This document shows positions 11,283-23,129 of a DNA stretch of 64,000 bases, piece after piece. How positions within the stretch are numbered: the stretch's first letter is position 1; each line of letters starts with the position of its first letter. The notes under the pieces were generated by a model that searched no databases, had not been told where the DNA came from, and saw only the letters and a program-made list of their open reading frames with translations. Position numbers and translations under genes: made by a program. Source of the DNA: Ceratotherium simum simum (Eukaryota > Chordata > Mammalia > Perissodactyla > Rhinocerotidae); NCBI RefSeq assembly GCF_000283155.1, contig NW_004454207.1, forward strand, positions 16,688,581 through 16,752,580. Reading direction: 5' to 3'.

Positions 11283-13096
11283 CTATACTACAGTGTAGAC
11301 AGATAGTCTATGTAAAGATCAGCTGAATATACCATGTAGAGGTCACTTATTCCCCAGTGTATTACATGATGCAGAGGCCACAAACTGCCTGTTGAGAGGG
11401 AGAGGCCAATCAGCAGATGTGTACTGTTTGACCTCCAAAGTGTTTAGAATTTTCTAAACAAATTCTATTTGTTGCGAACACTTAAAAATCAGGATATCAC
11501 ACATTAAATTCTTGATTTCGGGCATACTGCATGAAATCATGATATCTGAAAACCTCGCCTGCTGCAGTGATGTGGAGCTGACCCTCAGCTATCTCCCTTA
11601 AGCCTGCAGCCAGCCCATGATAGCTTATGCTTCCTGCAGAGAGGCATGTGAGTTTGTGAATCTTGACATAGCTTTTGGAGGAAGTGGCTGTAAGCTTTCC
11701 TTTGAAGCATTCCCATAGGCTAGTCCTGGCTGAGTGAGGAGATCGCACAACTCAAGGAAAGAAGGACGCTTGCTGGGTGAGCTGAAGGAATGGGAATTAA
11801 GCAGGAATAATCTGCATTGGCCAAAGACCAGGATGGAGAGGAAGACTGTGCCGGACCAAGAAGTCTGGCCTCAATATCTTATGAAATCTCGTGTTTTGAA
11901 TGCTTTAACAGAAGAATGACAGAATCAGAGCTTTGATTTTCTAACAGGCAAAATGTAGCCTAAAATTGCTAATTACAGAAAATGTCATTCAATTGTGGTT
12001 ATTTGAACTGAACATATGGCTGAAATGCATCAAATTGCCATTTTTTTATGTCAAAAGGAATAAAATATCAAGTATGTATAATTTGACCTTAAAAGTTTGC
12101 CTAGTAACATTTTACTTTAAATGAGTCACTTATTTAATATATATCATTCGTATTGTAAGTTCATTTATATTTTCTGAACCAGAACAAGGAAACCAGTACA
12201 AATACATACCATAATACCTCCTCAGTTGTTTTCTTTCAGTTTTATTTAAATCTTTAAAACATGTTCTTATATTTATTTTTTGAAATGTTGAATTTCCATA
12301 ATATCTATTAGGATATTTATTAAATATATTGAGATGATATTTAAGTATGTTAGGGTGAAACCATTTGAGTTATATAAACAAAAAATACAGTTAACTAAAA
12401 ATAGAAGATCCTCTTCAAAATGTTGATGCTTAAAAGACAAAATTATGTGGATGAACATACGTAAGCTTTAGAGAGCTTTTCTTGTACTAGGCATTTAGCT
12501 GTCTTGCAACTGTTAATCAGCACAGGCCTTAAAACAGCTGCTATCAGATTAATTAGAGGGAATCCAGGAAATAATTCAACTGAATGTAGCATTCATGTAA
12601 GTGTGTTGAAGGCAATTAAGAGTAACTATAGTCATTACTGAGACTTCCAGGAAGTATGCCAAAGGGCTTGGAAGTTATAAAATGCCTTCTCAGTTTATAT
12701 ATATATATACGTGTGTGTGTCACATATATAAACACATATGCTAATAGAAATTAAAAATAAATAAAATTGAAATGATTTGCTTGAATTACAGGGTATTCAT
12801 TCACTTCTTTCTTTGAAGTTGAGGGGCTAAGAGGAAAATAGACCGTTTAAACTGGAAGGAAAAGGGCTTATTTGGTGCTGTACAAAGTATTACAATGTAG
12901 TCGATAAGTTATGTTTCATTTTTATATTACTAATTTTCATAGCTAATGTAAGGCTTCAAATAAAGGAAGTTGATGTTTCACCAAGGTCACATGTCTACAA
13001 GAAGGAAACTCAAGAAAGTTTCTTAATGAGGGATTTAAATCCTTAAGAAACTTTACACTTACCACAGGGCACGCCTTCACTACCTGGTTGCAATGA
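11283..13096. other. Unassigned DNA with short simple repeats
   Basis: No gene is supported. There is a (TA)n(TG)n tract at about 12694-12722. The block 12470-12680 is free of recognisable repeats and looks less A+T-monotonous than its surroundings. The ORFs at 11497-11748 (minus) and 11734-11919 (plus) lack any recognised domain and overlap on opposite strands. Confidence 0.5.
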
Positions 13097-13097
13097 C

Positions 13098-13120
13098 CAT
13101 CATCATCATCATCATCATCA
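13098..13120. repeat. (CAT)n microsatellite
   Basis: Seven perfect CAT units. On the minus strand they give a run of aspartates in a spurious ORF. Confidence 0.95.
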
Positions 13121-13548
13121 CCATGAGTTATTACTGTCATGACTCAAGGCTGCTTGCCTGGCATCTCGTCTCATTTTCATTTTGCTTACGTCTCTAGACC
13201 ACTTTACTGGTTGATAGTATCTTCCCCAAAACTTAGCAATGGGAAAATTATGTTATTCTCTTTAACCAATTTTGCCTGTGGTTGGTTCCTTGAAAAACCA
13301 GGAGACTAAGGAAGAGGGAGACAGGAATAGGGGTGGGGAATAGGTTTAAAAGGATAAGTAATAATTTCTTCTTATTTAATAAGACTACAAGCTGAACTCA
13401 GGTTAATTTACTTATGAGAATGGAAATTTGGCATGTGGTTACATCTTATTGTGTGTTATAGTGTCTTAAACCTGCTTCCATGTCTCTTAAGCATGAGCTG
13501 GAAGGATGATGGCTGACACTCCCCATTTTCAAAGTCCTGGCCACAGTT

Positions 13549-13615
13549 TTTCAAAAGGGGCATGAAGTGGGAACAAAAGACCTATTTATAATTCTGTTAA
13601 CAATTTTTAAATGTT
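13549..13615 (+). repeat. Unassigned dispersed repeat, copy 2
   Basis: Direct-orientation relative of 10791-10858, sharing 'tcaaaaggggcatgaagtg' and 'tataattctgt'. The two copies are about 2.76 kb apart. Confidence 0.5.
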
Positions 13616-16339
13616 TTTTAGGAATCTTTGTCTCTTTGTTTTAAAGAAAATAAGTTGCAGTTTGGGAACAGCTGGATTAGAGTGTTACAGTTGGGACAAG
13701 GGACAAATGGAAAATATTCCTCTTGTATCTTCATGTCCTGCCACTCATAGGTAACAGGATGATAGTTCCCAGGGGAGGCAAGTGAAGACTGATGGATCAC
13801 GAGGCACTGTTCTCTCACAGAGTGCTACCACAGTTAATGGAAAACTCATGTCACTTTTCTTTTTGAGACCTATTTTGAATACTAGGCCTTTGGTTTACCA
13901 AGCGTACATCACACCATGGTTTGATCCTTCTTTCCTTATCGCCCTCTCCAAGACCCCTGCCCACTGCCATTCCTCCATCTCCCACACACTAACACCACGC
14001 ATCACCTCCTTTTTTAAGGTCCCATCTCCCGCTCCTTGCAAACTCTGCTATTCTTTTTGATTTAGTTTGAATCTCCTCTCACCAATGAAGCTTTCACACA
14101 CTACTCTGACTTTCTCGACCTTACATTTTCTTCAGTGGTGTTGTCTCCATCAACTCACCAACTATAGATTATGTATCCTCAAGTATTCATGGATTCCTGT
14201 TGTTAGTTCTACTTCACTACCAGAAACAAATGTCTCTAGGAATCACTCTAGGAAGAGTTAGTTATTTATTTCCAAACAGTTGCTGTGTAGAAATAAAGAA
14301 AAAAATATTTTAAGGATAGATAACATATTATAGAACTGCAGTTTTCAAAAAACTGAAAGGGATCTTAGAATCCATCTAGCATAAACCCTCCATTGGAGAC
14401 TTCTAGAAACTGAGGCTCAGAGGGCTTGCACATTTGGTAAGCAATAGAGTATATTTTTTTGACAGGAGGTACTAGAAATTAGGTCTTGTAATTCCCTATC
14501 CAGTATACTTTCCACAACACTACACAGAATTTAATCCTTGGGTTATAGTAGTTGAACAACTTGAACGAAGATGAGAAATCAGATTTTGATAGCTGGAAAT
14601 AAGGGAAAGTAAAAGGAGTGCGTATTCCCCAAACAAAAAAAACAGACAAAGCAAAGGTGCAGGAAAGAGAAATGAGTTTGGTCCTTTTAGGGAAGAGCAT
14701 ATGGTTCAGTATACCATAGGGCACCAAGGCTTGGTGAAAGGACCTTGGTAAAGGAAATAAAGGGGAGTGCTTTTTGTGTAAAACAGTAATAAAACCAACT
14801 CAAATTTTGTCTATTTCCCTTTTTATTATTACCATGACCTGTCAATTCCAAACAATGCCAGTGATAAACTACCCCTCCTGGAAAAAATATTTTTGTTCTA
14901 AATTCTAAATAATTGCTGCAGATGCGATCAGTGTTCAAAAATGTATATGTAATCTTCAAATTAACACTTATTTATTACTTATATCCTTGACTGAACATTG
15001 AAGTCTACTCAGAAGTTTATTCAGAGAACTCCCAGTTATACAGGTACCCATGACACATGCACACTCAGCTATGCATGTTCATTTATAAAGCTTTCAAATC
15101 ACTAGAGCTGGTTTCAGATGGAATTTACATCTCTAATCCCTGTAGTACTGCATTATCCTGCATTTAAACAGATTTGAAATGAACAAAGCTAGCCCGTTGA
15201 TTATAAAGTTGAGGACCAAGGACTTGAGTTACTTCCTTCTGTCTTGTTATTCTATGTGACCACTTATAGTTTTTATATGTACTTAAAGTTTAAAACAGTG
15301 AAACAGTACAAACCAGGTGGAATTTTTTTGGTAAATGGAAATTTTAGGTTACAAATATTTTACTGAATTTCAATAATGTTTCTAAAATTTAAATGTAATC
15401 TTTTTAAATGTTAGCACATACACTAGACAGTGGTCGGCAGAATAGATTGTATCTAAGTGAAAATATGCTTAGAAGTAAAACTAATATGCCCATATATTTT
15501 CTTATATTTACAATAATATTGTCCTAATTATTAAAAATTAATGAAATACATTTCATTATTGTTAAGATGGACTTAAAATATTGATATGAAGTATTATCAA
15601 GGGAGTAAAGCAAAATATAAATAATCAGACACAATTTTGAAATAATAATGTTTAAAAACAATAACTACTTTTAAAAATACACAATATCAAGTTGTGTATA
15701 AATTTTTTTATTGAACAACTACAGTGTTCAAGACATTGAGCAAGCCCATGTTGACAGAGCTACAAGCCATATCTAAACATCAAGTTGAGACAAGACTGGT
15801 CTATAGTGATGATGACAAGTAGATGGCAAATATTAAGTATCAGTGTATATTTATTTAACTTATGATTACTCTGTTTAAATGGGGGAATATGTTATTAATT
15901 TTTTTACACTTCATATTTCAACAACTTGTCTTCATAAGGGAAATTCAGATTGAAAGTCTTTCACCCCAAGAAAGTTTGAGGGAATTAACTCATTAGGAAA
16001 ATATGAGGAATAAATGATGACATCAATTACCTCCATTAAATAAATCTCTGAAAAGACCTATTAAGTAAAAGGGCATTTCAGAAAATATAGTAGAGTTCAA
16101 AACTCTGAAATATTTGCTCATAGGTGTTGCTTTGAGAGAAAGGAAAAAATACCATACAAATTAAGAAGTGCTAGTTACATCTTTTTGCACCAAAGTGATA
16201 ATTGGGTGTCGGAGCCCTGATTATTTATCACCTGAAGATGACATGGCTATAGAATTCTAAAACAATAGAAAGTCTGAAAGCAGCTTTATATAGGAGTAAA
16301 TTTCACAAAACATTTTTAAACATTATTTTGAAATAAATT
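13616..16339. other. Mostly unassigned A+T-rich DNA
   Basis: No gene is supported. Around 14330-14440 there is a possible old SINE- or CR1-like scrap ('gggatcttagaatccatcta', 'actgaggctcagagggcttg'), too short to classify. The remainder is A+T-rich and featureless to the eye. Confidence 0.45.
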
Positions 16340-16500
16340 GTTGCGAAAGTGCGAAAGTACTCGAGTTCCCCCGTGCCCTTCACTCATTTTCCCCTGATGA
16401 TAACTTTTATGTAACTATGATAAATTATCAAAACCAGGAAACTGACAATACTATTAACTCAATACAGACCTTATTCAAATTTCAGCAGTAAACACACTTT
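16340..16500 (-). mobile_element. Ancient L1 3'-UTR fragment, antisense
   Basis: The order 'ttcccccgtgcccttcactc', 'cctgatgataacttttatgt', 'aaaaccaggaaactgacaat' and 'cagaccttattcaaatttca' matches the antisense of an old L1 3' UTR. It is short and diverged, with no TSD found. Confidence 0.6.
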
Positions 16501-17550
16501 TTTAATACTAAAACTTTTAAAGGATTTAAAAAATATGCTGTGTAGAAATCTTATTTTTATATGTGTGGGGAAAAAACACTTGAGCTAAATTTAATTTGCT
16601 TTATCATAAATAAATGTATATTTCTTTATTACTTCTCTGATATGAGGTGCAATATCTTTGGACTTCATCTTTTTTCCATGTCTTAGGAAGACTTAAGCTG
16701 CTGTGTCCAAATTCTACTTCCCAATGGGGTCACCACCGGAACTAAAACCACTGGAAGCCAGAGCATGACAAGACATCGTAGTAATAGGAGCTGTGGGAAA
16801 ACCTTAGGTTATATTCCCAAATCAACTTCTTAATGGCAACAGGCATAGAACATAATTTACAATGAAAATGTATTGTGTATGTGTTCTTGTACAGGAGTCC
16901 TGTTTCTGAACAAATCTACTTCACTATAACATTACATATACTGAATATTAACTCTGGAATGTGAGCAGATGATTTCAGAGGAAAATAATTTTCAATATAA
17001 TATGAAAAATATTGTCAGTGTTTGTCAAAATGTAACTATTTGAATATTCTAATATTCTAAGCTTGAAAGGAAACTATAAATCTTTTTGAAATGTTTTTTC
17101 CAATTTTTATTGTAGCAAAGTATGCGATACTTAATATTCCAATAGTCTGCCAGTGGATACATTTACACTTATTATGTTCACCACAAAGCCTTTTATGACT
17201 AGGAGATTGAAAACCTCTTATAAGTACTATACCATAATGCATAACTTAACAGGATAATTTACATAAGAAAAAATCCAACTCATAAACTAAACTGATCACC
17301 AAGAATTACGTATTACAGATTTAAAGTTTTACAGAAAATAGCAAAAGCATTTTAGTGCAAAAATAAAGTTAGTAGAAGAAAAACAAGGTAAAAATGATAT
17401 ATGTATTTTTATCTTTGTAGAATATTACTAAGAATACTTTCCTTAAAATTGGTTCATAAACAGAGAAAAGCCTTATGCTCACAAAATCCTTTATTTCTAG
17501 TATAAATTAAAAAGGAAGGAAATGACAATGAAATTGACAATCATCATATA
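16501..17550. other. Unassigned A+T-rich DNA
   Basis: No gene, RNA or named repeat seen. Confidence 0.5.
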
Positions 17551-17630
17551 AGCCATGGTTCTCTACCTTTGGTGCACATCGTAATTGCCTGGGGAGTGAT
17601 TTTGGAATACATCAAATAAAACCTGGTAAG
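17551..17630 (+). mobile_element. MER20-like hAT fragment (5' end only)
   Basis: The sequence 'ccatggttctctacctttgg' followed by 'cgtaattgcctggggagtg' follows the first 80 or so bases of the non-autonomous hAT-Charlie element MER20. The rest of the element is not recognisable. Confidence 0.5.
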
Positions 17631-17744
17631 TGGTAGTCTAAAACATATCAGATAAAATACATTTTTTCTAGGACAGGCAAAAGGCCAAGTCTGGTATCAC
17701 TGGTTTCCATGTAGTGTATTTTTCCCAGGATTGGTTTGTAGATT

Positions 17745-18388
17745 TGTTGTTGTTACGTGCCATCAAGTTAGCTCTGACTCCAGGCGACCCCATGAATGAG
17801 TGATATCCACAATGTGCTGTCCTCAACAGTCCCACTCAGTCAGCTTCTGTAGACTCGTGCCTATGGCTTCCTTTATGGAGTCAATCCATCTCATATTTGG
17901 TCTTCCTCTTTTCCTGCTACTTTCTACTTTTCCCAGCATTATTGTCTTTTCCAAAGAATCCTACCTTCTCCTGATGCGCCCAAAGTAGGACAGCCTCAGT
18001 TTTATCATTTTTGTCTCCAGTGATAGTTCAGGTTTAATTTGCTCTAGGACTCACTTGTCTGTCTTTCTGGAAGTCCAGGGTATCTGTTAGAGCTCTCCTC
18101 CAACACCATATTTCAAGTGAATCAATTTTTTTCCTGTCAGCCTTCTTCACTGTCCAGCTGTCACACCCGCACATAGTAACTGGGAATATGAGGGTGTGGC
18201 TAATCTTGACCTTAGTCTCTAATGACACTTCCTTATCCTTGATGATCTTTCCTAATTCTTTCATTGCTGCCCTTCCAAGTCTCAGTCTTTTCTTGATTTC
18301 CTGACTGCAGCCTTCATTTGAATTGATGACTGAATCAAGATAAACAAAATCTTTAGCAATTTCAAAGTCTTCATTGTCTACATTAAAG
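17745..18388 (-). mobile_element. RTE-clade (BovB-related) LINE, 3' end
   Basis: The minus strand carries the end of an RTE-type LINE. Its 3' tail is the complement of 'gttgttgtta' at 17745-17755, next to a terminal block containing 'ctctgactccaggcgacccc' (complement). A 9-bp repeat 'ttgtagatt' flanks it at 17736-17744 and 18389-18397. The coding part is described separately. RTE LINEs are short, single-ORF retrotransposons; the BovB branch is known for jumping between species and occurs in ruminants and in horse. 5'-truncated and inactive. Confidence 0.82.
18034..18264 (-). pseudogene. RTE LINE ORF C-terminal remnant
   Basis: The 76-codon frame contains VSLETKVKISHTLIFPVTMC followed by GCDSWTVKKADRKKIDSLEI and WCWRRALTDTLDF. 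This is the signature block downstream of the RT domain in RTE/BovB ORF2, where the usual text is close to 'YGCESWTIKKAERRRIDAFE'. Neither the endonuclease nor the RT catalytic motif lies in the surviving piece. The frame opens inside the gene, so its first methionine is not a real start. Confidence 0.85.
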
Positions 18389-18397
18389 TTGTAGATT

Positions 18398-18962
18398 ACT
18401 TAAGAGTTAAAAGCATTACTAAATAGTTGTATTTATTTGACTTTAGACGCTTTTAAATTTGACTACATATTTCAATAGAAATTCTTATGAATATGGAAAT
18501 AAAATAATGTACAATGGTGTAGTGATCAGATTTAGCTAAATTCTAAGTTCTAGAAATACTAATGAGCTGTGGTAGCCATAGGACTCAAAAGTGAATAATG
18601 TGAGGAGAAATGTAGTGATCTGATTTCCCAAACCTTTCTCAGCTGATGGTATAACCTTAACGGTTTACTCTGGTTTGTCACTGCTCCCATGATATTTATC
18701 AATAATTAGAAAGATTTTAAAGCTTTTCTAGCCATAATTTGGAATCTCGTATATTTGACTATTTATGCACTTCAAGGATAAATATGTTATGCTTATGTTA
18801 TTTGAGGGGCCTGGCAAGTGTGGAGCCTGCAGCTGAAATAACAAGAGCTGTGGGGTATGTGTCATGGTATGAATGTAAAAAAATAGTTTCAAAGGTTATT
18901 TAAAAATAATTTTTATTACCTTTATCTTATGAACTATCCAACATGTATTTAAAAATATGGTT
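18398..18962. other. Unassigned DNA
   Basis: No gene or named repeat seen. Confidence 0.5.
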
Positions 18963-19090
18963 CAGTGGAGAACGTATAGGTGTTGACATTGGATAGTTCT
19001 GCGCTCTAATCCAGGCTCTGCCACATTTTAGCTATGACCTTCGGCAAATTACTTAACTGTTGAACCTCCTGTCATTTCTGTGAGAAATTA
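18963..19090 (+). mobile_element. MIR SINE, partial
   Basis: The 5' half and core of a MIR are visible: 'ctctaatccaggctctgcca', then 'tagctatgaccttcggcaaa' and 'ttacttaactgttgaacctc'. The 3' part is lost. Confidence 0.75.
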
Positions 19091-20379
19091 AAATGCATCC
19101 CCAAAGCAGTAGAACACATGGCGGATAATCAGCAAATGTTCCATTCTCCTTTCCACTAATTATCACATGAGACAATTACTTTTAATCCATACATATCGAG
19201 CTTTGCACTTTGTGAACACTCCCTCAACGCCGTTGAATGAATGGAATTATGGATTAAATTTATTACAAAACTGATGTCTTTCACTCACTTAATAAAAGCT
19301 TGGATGTATGAATTGATAGAAAATGAATAAGTCCAATCATTTGGTCATAATGAGAATTATTGGGATAAGGTTCCAAGGTAAGTATAAAATTTTGTTCTAC
19401 TAAACTCTAACATTGGCCTCTTTTTCTTATGTTTTTTTTTTTGTTTGTTTGTTTTGCCTCGTACAGTATAAGTATGATTCTGTTTAAAGATTCTGGGTGT
19501 GTTTATGATGACCTCTCAAGACTACATATGAATCACAGACAGAAAGGTTGAAATAATAAAGACATGGGTTACAAGAAAAGCAAGTTACAGAACTTTTTTT
19601 TACCTTTTTTTCTTTTGCTTAAGTAATTCTAAGGCTTATGTTTACCGATAAAGTTGAAATGAAATATCTACTTTTTCCTGTTAAATTTTAAGGGTCTGGG
19701 GATTAGTTATGTAACACATTTTTTTTGGTCTTATAAAATTTTTTTAGAGAGCTTGACATATCTTCTATACCGTAAGGGAATTATGTCTAAGGTAATTCCT
19801 AGCTATTCAGGATCATTTTCTCATATAATTAATGAACTGAAATTAAAAGATAGGTGAATCTATTAAAAATTTACTGTAAATGTCCCAAGTACCATCCGTT
19901 AAAGTTTGCTGCTGCTGCAAGTGCTAGCTGTCAAGTGTATGGCTTTCATCATTATGAAAAGTTTGTTATGTTCCTATTGTTATCTCAGTGGTTAATTTCC
20001 TTGTCACTAGATTGGCTGTTTGGTGAATCATTTATTGTGAATATTTTTTATAAGTTGAATCTTTGGATTTTCTGAAAACAATTACAATACCTCAAATTTG
20101 TATATATCTTTGGTGTTTAAAAGGCGTATTATATAAATTGACAATTGTAGGAATTGCTGCAGATTCAAATTTTAATTAGTTTTTTTTTTATTCTATATCT
20201 TGCCTTGTGAAAAAAACTAAACTTTGCTTGGTGGCAAGAACAAGGGGATCTGGACATGAAAACAAGATATTTAGAGTAGTGTTTTGGTAAGGCACGCATT
20301 ATTTGAGTTTCAGATGCTTGCTCATTACAGGGAAATTTTTGTCAGGCAATGTGGATTGCAAGTTTGCTACTTGAAAATC
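19091..20379. other. Unassigned A+T-rich DNA
   Basis: No gene is supported. There is a T/G-rich simple tract at 19432-19456. Confidence 0.5.
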
Positions 20380-20545
20380 AATGGTTTGATTTCTCCACTG
20401 GATTGTTTCAATAGCCTCTTAACTGGTCTCCTGGCTTCCACTATTGACCATCTCCCTGCCAGCTCTGTGACCTCATCTCCTAACACTTCCCCTCTTGCTC
20501 TAACCTTAGTAACTTTTTCACTCTCCTGTATCCACACTCATTTGT
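20380..20545 (+). mobile_element. L2 ORF2 fragment
   Basis: A frame within 20284-20547 reads GLISPLDCFNSLLTGLLAST. The L2 ORF2 text at this place is close to ISRLDYCNSLLTGLPAS, so this is a short piece of L2 coding sequence downstream of the RT motif. The same block also recurs in antisense in the L2 copy at 39025-40610. Confidence 0.65.
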
Positions 20546-20559
20546 GATGTCTTTTCATT

Positions 20560-20885
20560 TTATCCCTTCAAGAGGTGGAATTTATTTTCCTACCTCTTGA
20601 ATTGTGTCTGGCCTTGTAATTTACTTGGATGAATAAAGTGAGGTAAAATTGACATCATGCCATTTCTAAGCTTAGGCCTCAAGAGGCCTTGAATACTTCC
20701 ACTTGTTATCTTGGAATCCTGCCACCTCCAGATGATGAGAGATGCATGTGGCTCACTCACCCCGGCCAATAGCTAGCCAACTGTCAGACATGAGTAAGGT
20801 CATTCTAGACCGCCAAACCCATAGTCTGGACTAGGCTCACTTAGGATCTGGGTCAGCTATTGCGGGTATTCATGTTTTATTTTAA
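20560..20885 (+). mobile_element. MLT1-type LTR (ERVL-MaLR)
   Basis: The block order 'ttgaattgtgtctggccttg', 'tttctaagcttaggcctcaa', 'gaggccttgaatacttccac', 'ggaatcctgccacctccaga' and 'caactgtcagacatgagtaa' follows an MLT1 long terminal repeat. MaLR elements are old, non-coding relatives of ERV-L. Edges are approximate and no partner LTR or internal region was seen. Confidence 0.7.
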
Positions 20886-21799
20886 GACATGGTCACTTCT
20901 TACCTTTGTATTGTTATAATTCCTCTAAAAATATATGAGGTTAATTGACTTCCATAAAGTTATCTATGACTCTGTCTCTGAGGAAGAATCTTTAATTAAA
21001 AGAGAGTATTTTCTCTGTAAATAATTTACGTTTCCGTGAACTATATTACTTTTTTAGGATCAAATATTTTTATGTTTGAAAATGTGACTTAAACTGGCTA
21101 CAATGAGAAAAAAACATGCTACTTGATTGAGATATAGTGTTCCTTGAGAAAAGGGAGATGTAGTTCTTAATGAAATTGTCTTATGGCATCATGTACAGTT
21201 TGATATATATCTTGAGTAATTTTGAAAGTGAGTGCTAAGAAATGATAGAAAAGATGTTCTATTGATGTGTACATGACAGTTGAAATATCACAATCTTTCA
21301 GAAGTCTTCTCTGGCGAATTTAATTTCAAAGATAACCAGGGAGGAAGTGAGGGTAAAAGGTATTATGTGTAATGTTGTTATAAGTGCATTCCAAAGGTAA
21401 AGAATCAGAGTCCATGCAGGAAGAATAATGTGGGGTCTTGTTTATTAGACATTTTTCCCCAGGGTTTACAGAGGTTACAGAATTTTCACACAAACATAAG
21501 ATATGTATAGTACAAACCAAAGGTGCCATATTGAAATTGAGATATATGTATAGCATTAAATACTGTCAGGTTTTTTCTGAAATTCTCAATTTTTAATATT
21601 ATTTCTGACATACCTGACTTTAATTTTATGTACTAAAAAGATAAACATTTATGAAAATCATCATTCATAAAATATCTCTTCACATGGCTTAAAATATCTA
21701 GCTATACCAGATTAAAGGGAGAATATTCAGTATCTCCATATCTCTTGGTTAAATCAACTTGGGATTTGATTTGAGAGAAAACAGGGTACTTTTGGTCTA
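20886..21799. other. Unassigned A+T-rich DNA
   Basis: No gene or named repeat seen. Confidence 0.5.
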
Positions 21800-21811
21800 A
21801 TTAATATCCTT

Positions 21812-22801
21812 AAAAAAAAGATTTCATTTTTTTTAAAGCAGTTTCAGGTTTGCAACAAAGTTGAGAGGAAAGTGCAGGGAGTTCCCTTGTACTCCCTGTC
21901 CCCGCACATGCATAGCCTCTCCCATTATCAACATCACTCACTGGAGTGGTAAATTTTTTACAATTTGTAAACCTACATTGACACAGCATAATCACCTAAA
22001 GTTCATAGTGTACATTATGATTCACTCTTGGTGGTGTGCATTGTATGGGTTTGGACAAACGTATAATGACATATATCCATTAAAGTATTAATTATAGTAT
22101 CATATGGAATATCTTCATTGCCCTAAAAATTCTCTGTATTCTGCCTATTCATCACTTCCCCTCAACTCCTGGAAACCACTGATCTTTTCATTGTCTCCAT
22201 CATTTTGCCTTTTTCAGAATGTCATATCATTGGGAACGTATGGTATGTAGCCTTTTCAGATTGACTTCTTTCACTTAGTAATATGCATTTAAGGTTCCTC
22301 TGTGTCTTTTCAGGGCTTGATAGCTCATTTCTTTTTAGCGCTGAATAATATTTTGTTGTCTGGACAATAGTTTATTTGTCCATTCACCTACTGAAGGACA
22401 TCTTGGTTGCTTCCAGGTTTTGGCAGTTATGAATAAAGCTTCTATAAACATCTGTGTGTAGGTTTTTGTGTGGACTTAAGTTTTCAACTCCTTTGGGTAA
22501 ATACCAAGGAGTGAGATTGCTAGATTGTGTGGTAAGAGTATATCTAGTTCTGTAAGAAACCTCCAAATTTTCTTAAGTAGCTATACCATTTTTCATTCCC
22601 ACCAGCAGTGAACGAGGGTTCCTTGTTGTTCCACATCCTCATCAGCATTTGATATTTTCAGTGTTCTGGATTTTGGCCATTCTAATAGGTGTGTAGTGGT
22701 ATCTTATTGTTTTAATTTGCATTTCCCTAATGACGTATGATGTGGAGCATCTTTTCAATATATGCTTATTTGCTATCTGTATATCTTCTTTGATGAGGTG
22801 T
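21812..22801 (-). mobile_element. 5'-truncated L1, antisense, with TSD
   Basis: About 1 kb of L1 on the minus strand: the 3' UTR (21812 to about 22350) and the decayed ORF2 C-terminus (to 22801). A perfect 12-bp repeat 'attaatatcctt' flanks it at 21800-21811 and 22802-22813. The 3' UTR matches that of the L1 at 48870-50962, for instance in the shared 'gggtttggacaaacgtataatg' area, so the two are of the same broad subfamily. The ORF2 piece includes [20 protein letters not shown] and ends in stops. Confidence 0.9.
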
Positions 22802-22813
22802 ATTAATATCCTT

Positions 22814-23129
22814 TTTATAATTAAATCACTGATTCTCATAAGTCTAATGGCACCTTGTTGAAACATTCATGCTTAAATTTCAAATCCAAGCAGCAAATTT
22901 TTTACTATTGAATATTATCTGAACAATAAAAGATTGATCCTCATATATGAGATATAAATAAACCAGAGGATTCTATTGCATACTATTGCATTAAAATTTT
23001 ATGAGGATAAAGGAAGATTTCATTTCTAGTCATAAAAGTCATACAACATTTGGAGGAATTTTAGAAAGCCTCTCTTTCAAATCATCACTCACCGTATGAT
23101 CTTACTTTGCAATATTTTGTTTTAAGGTA
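22814..23129. other. Unassigned DNA
   Basis: No gene or named repeat seen in about 300 bases. Confidence 0.45.

Noticed and set aside
11497..11919. Possible exons in a G+C-richer patch
   Set aside because: Overlapping ORFs on opposite strands with no domain and no consistent splice structure.
14330..14440. MIR, AmnSINE or CR1 scrap
   Set aside because: Contains 'actgaggctcagagggcttg', but the flanks do not decide between families, so it is only mentioned in the interval entry.
17800..17988. Plus-strand ORF of 62 codons
   Set aside because: It is antisense to the RTE LINE, which has its true frame on the minus strand.
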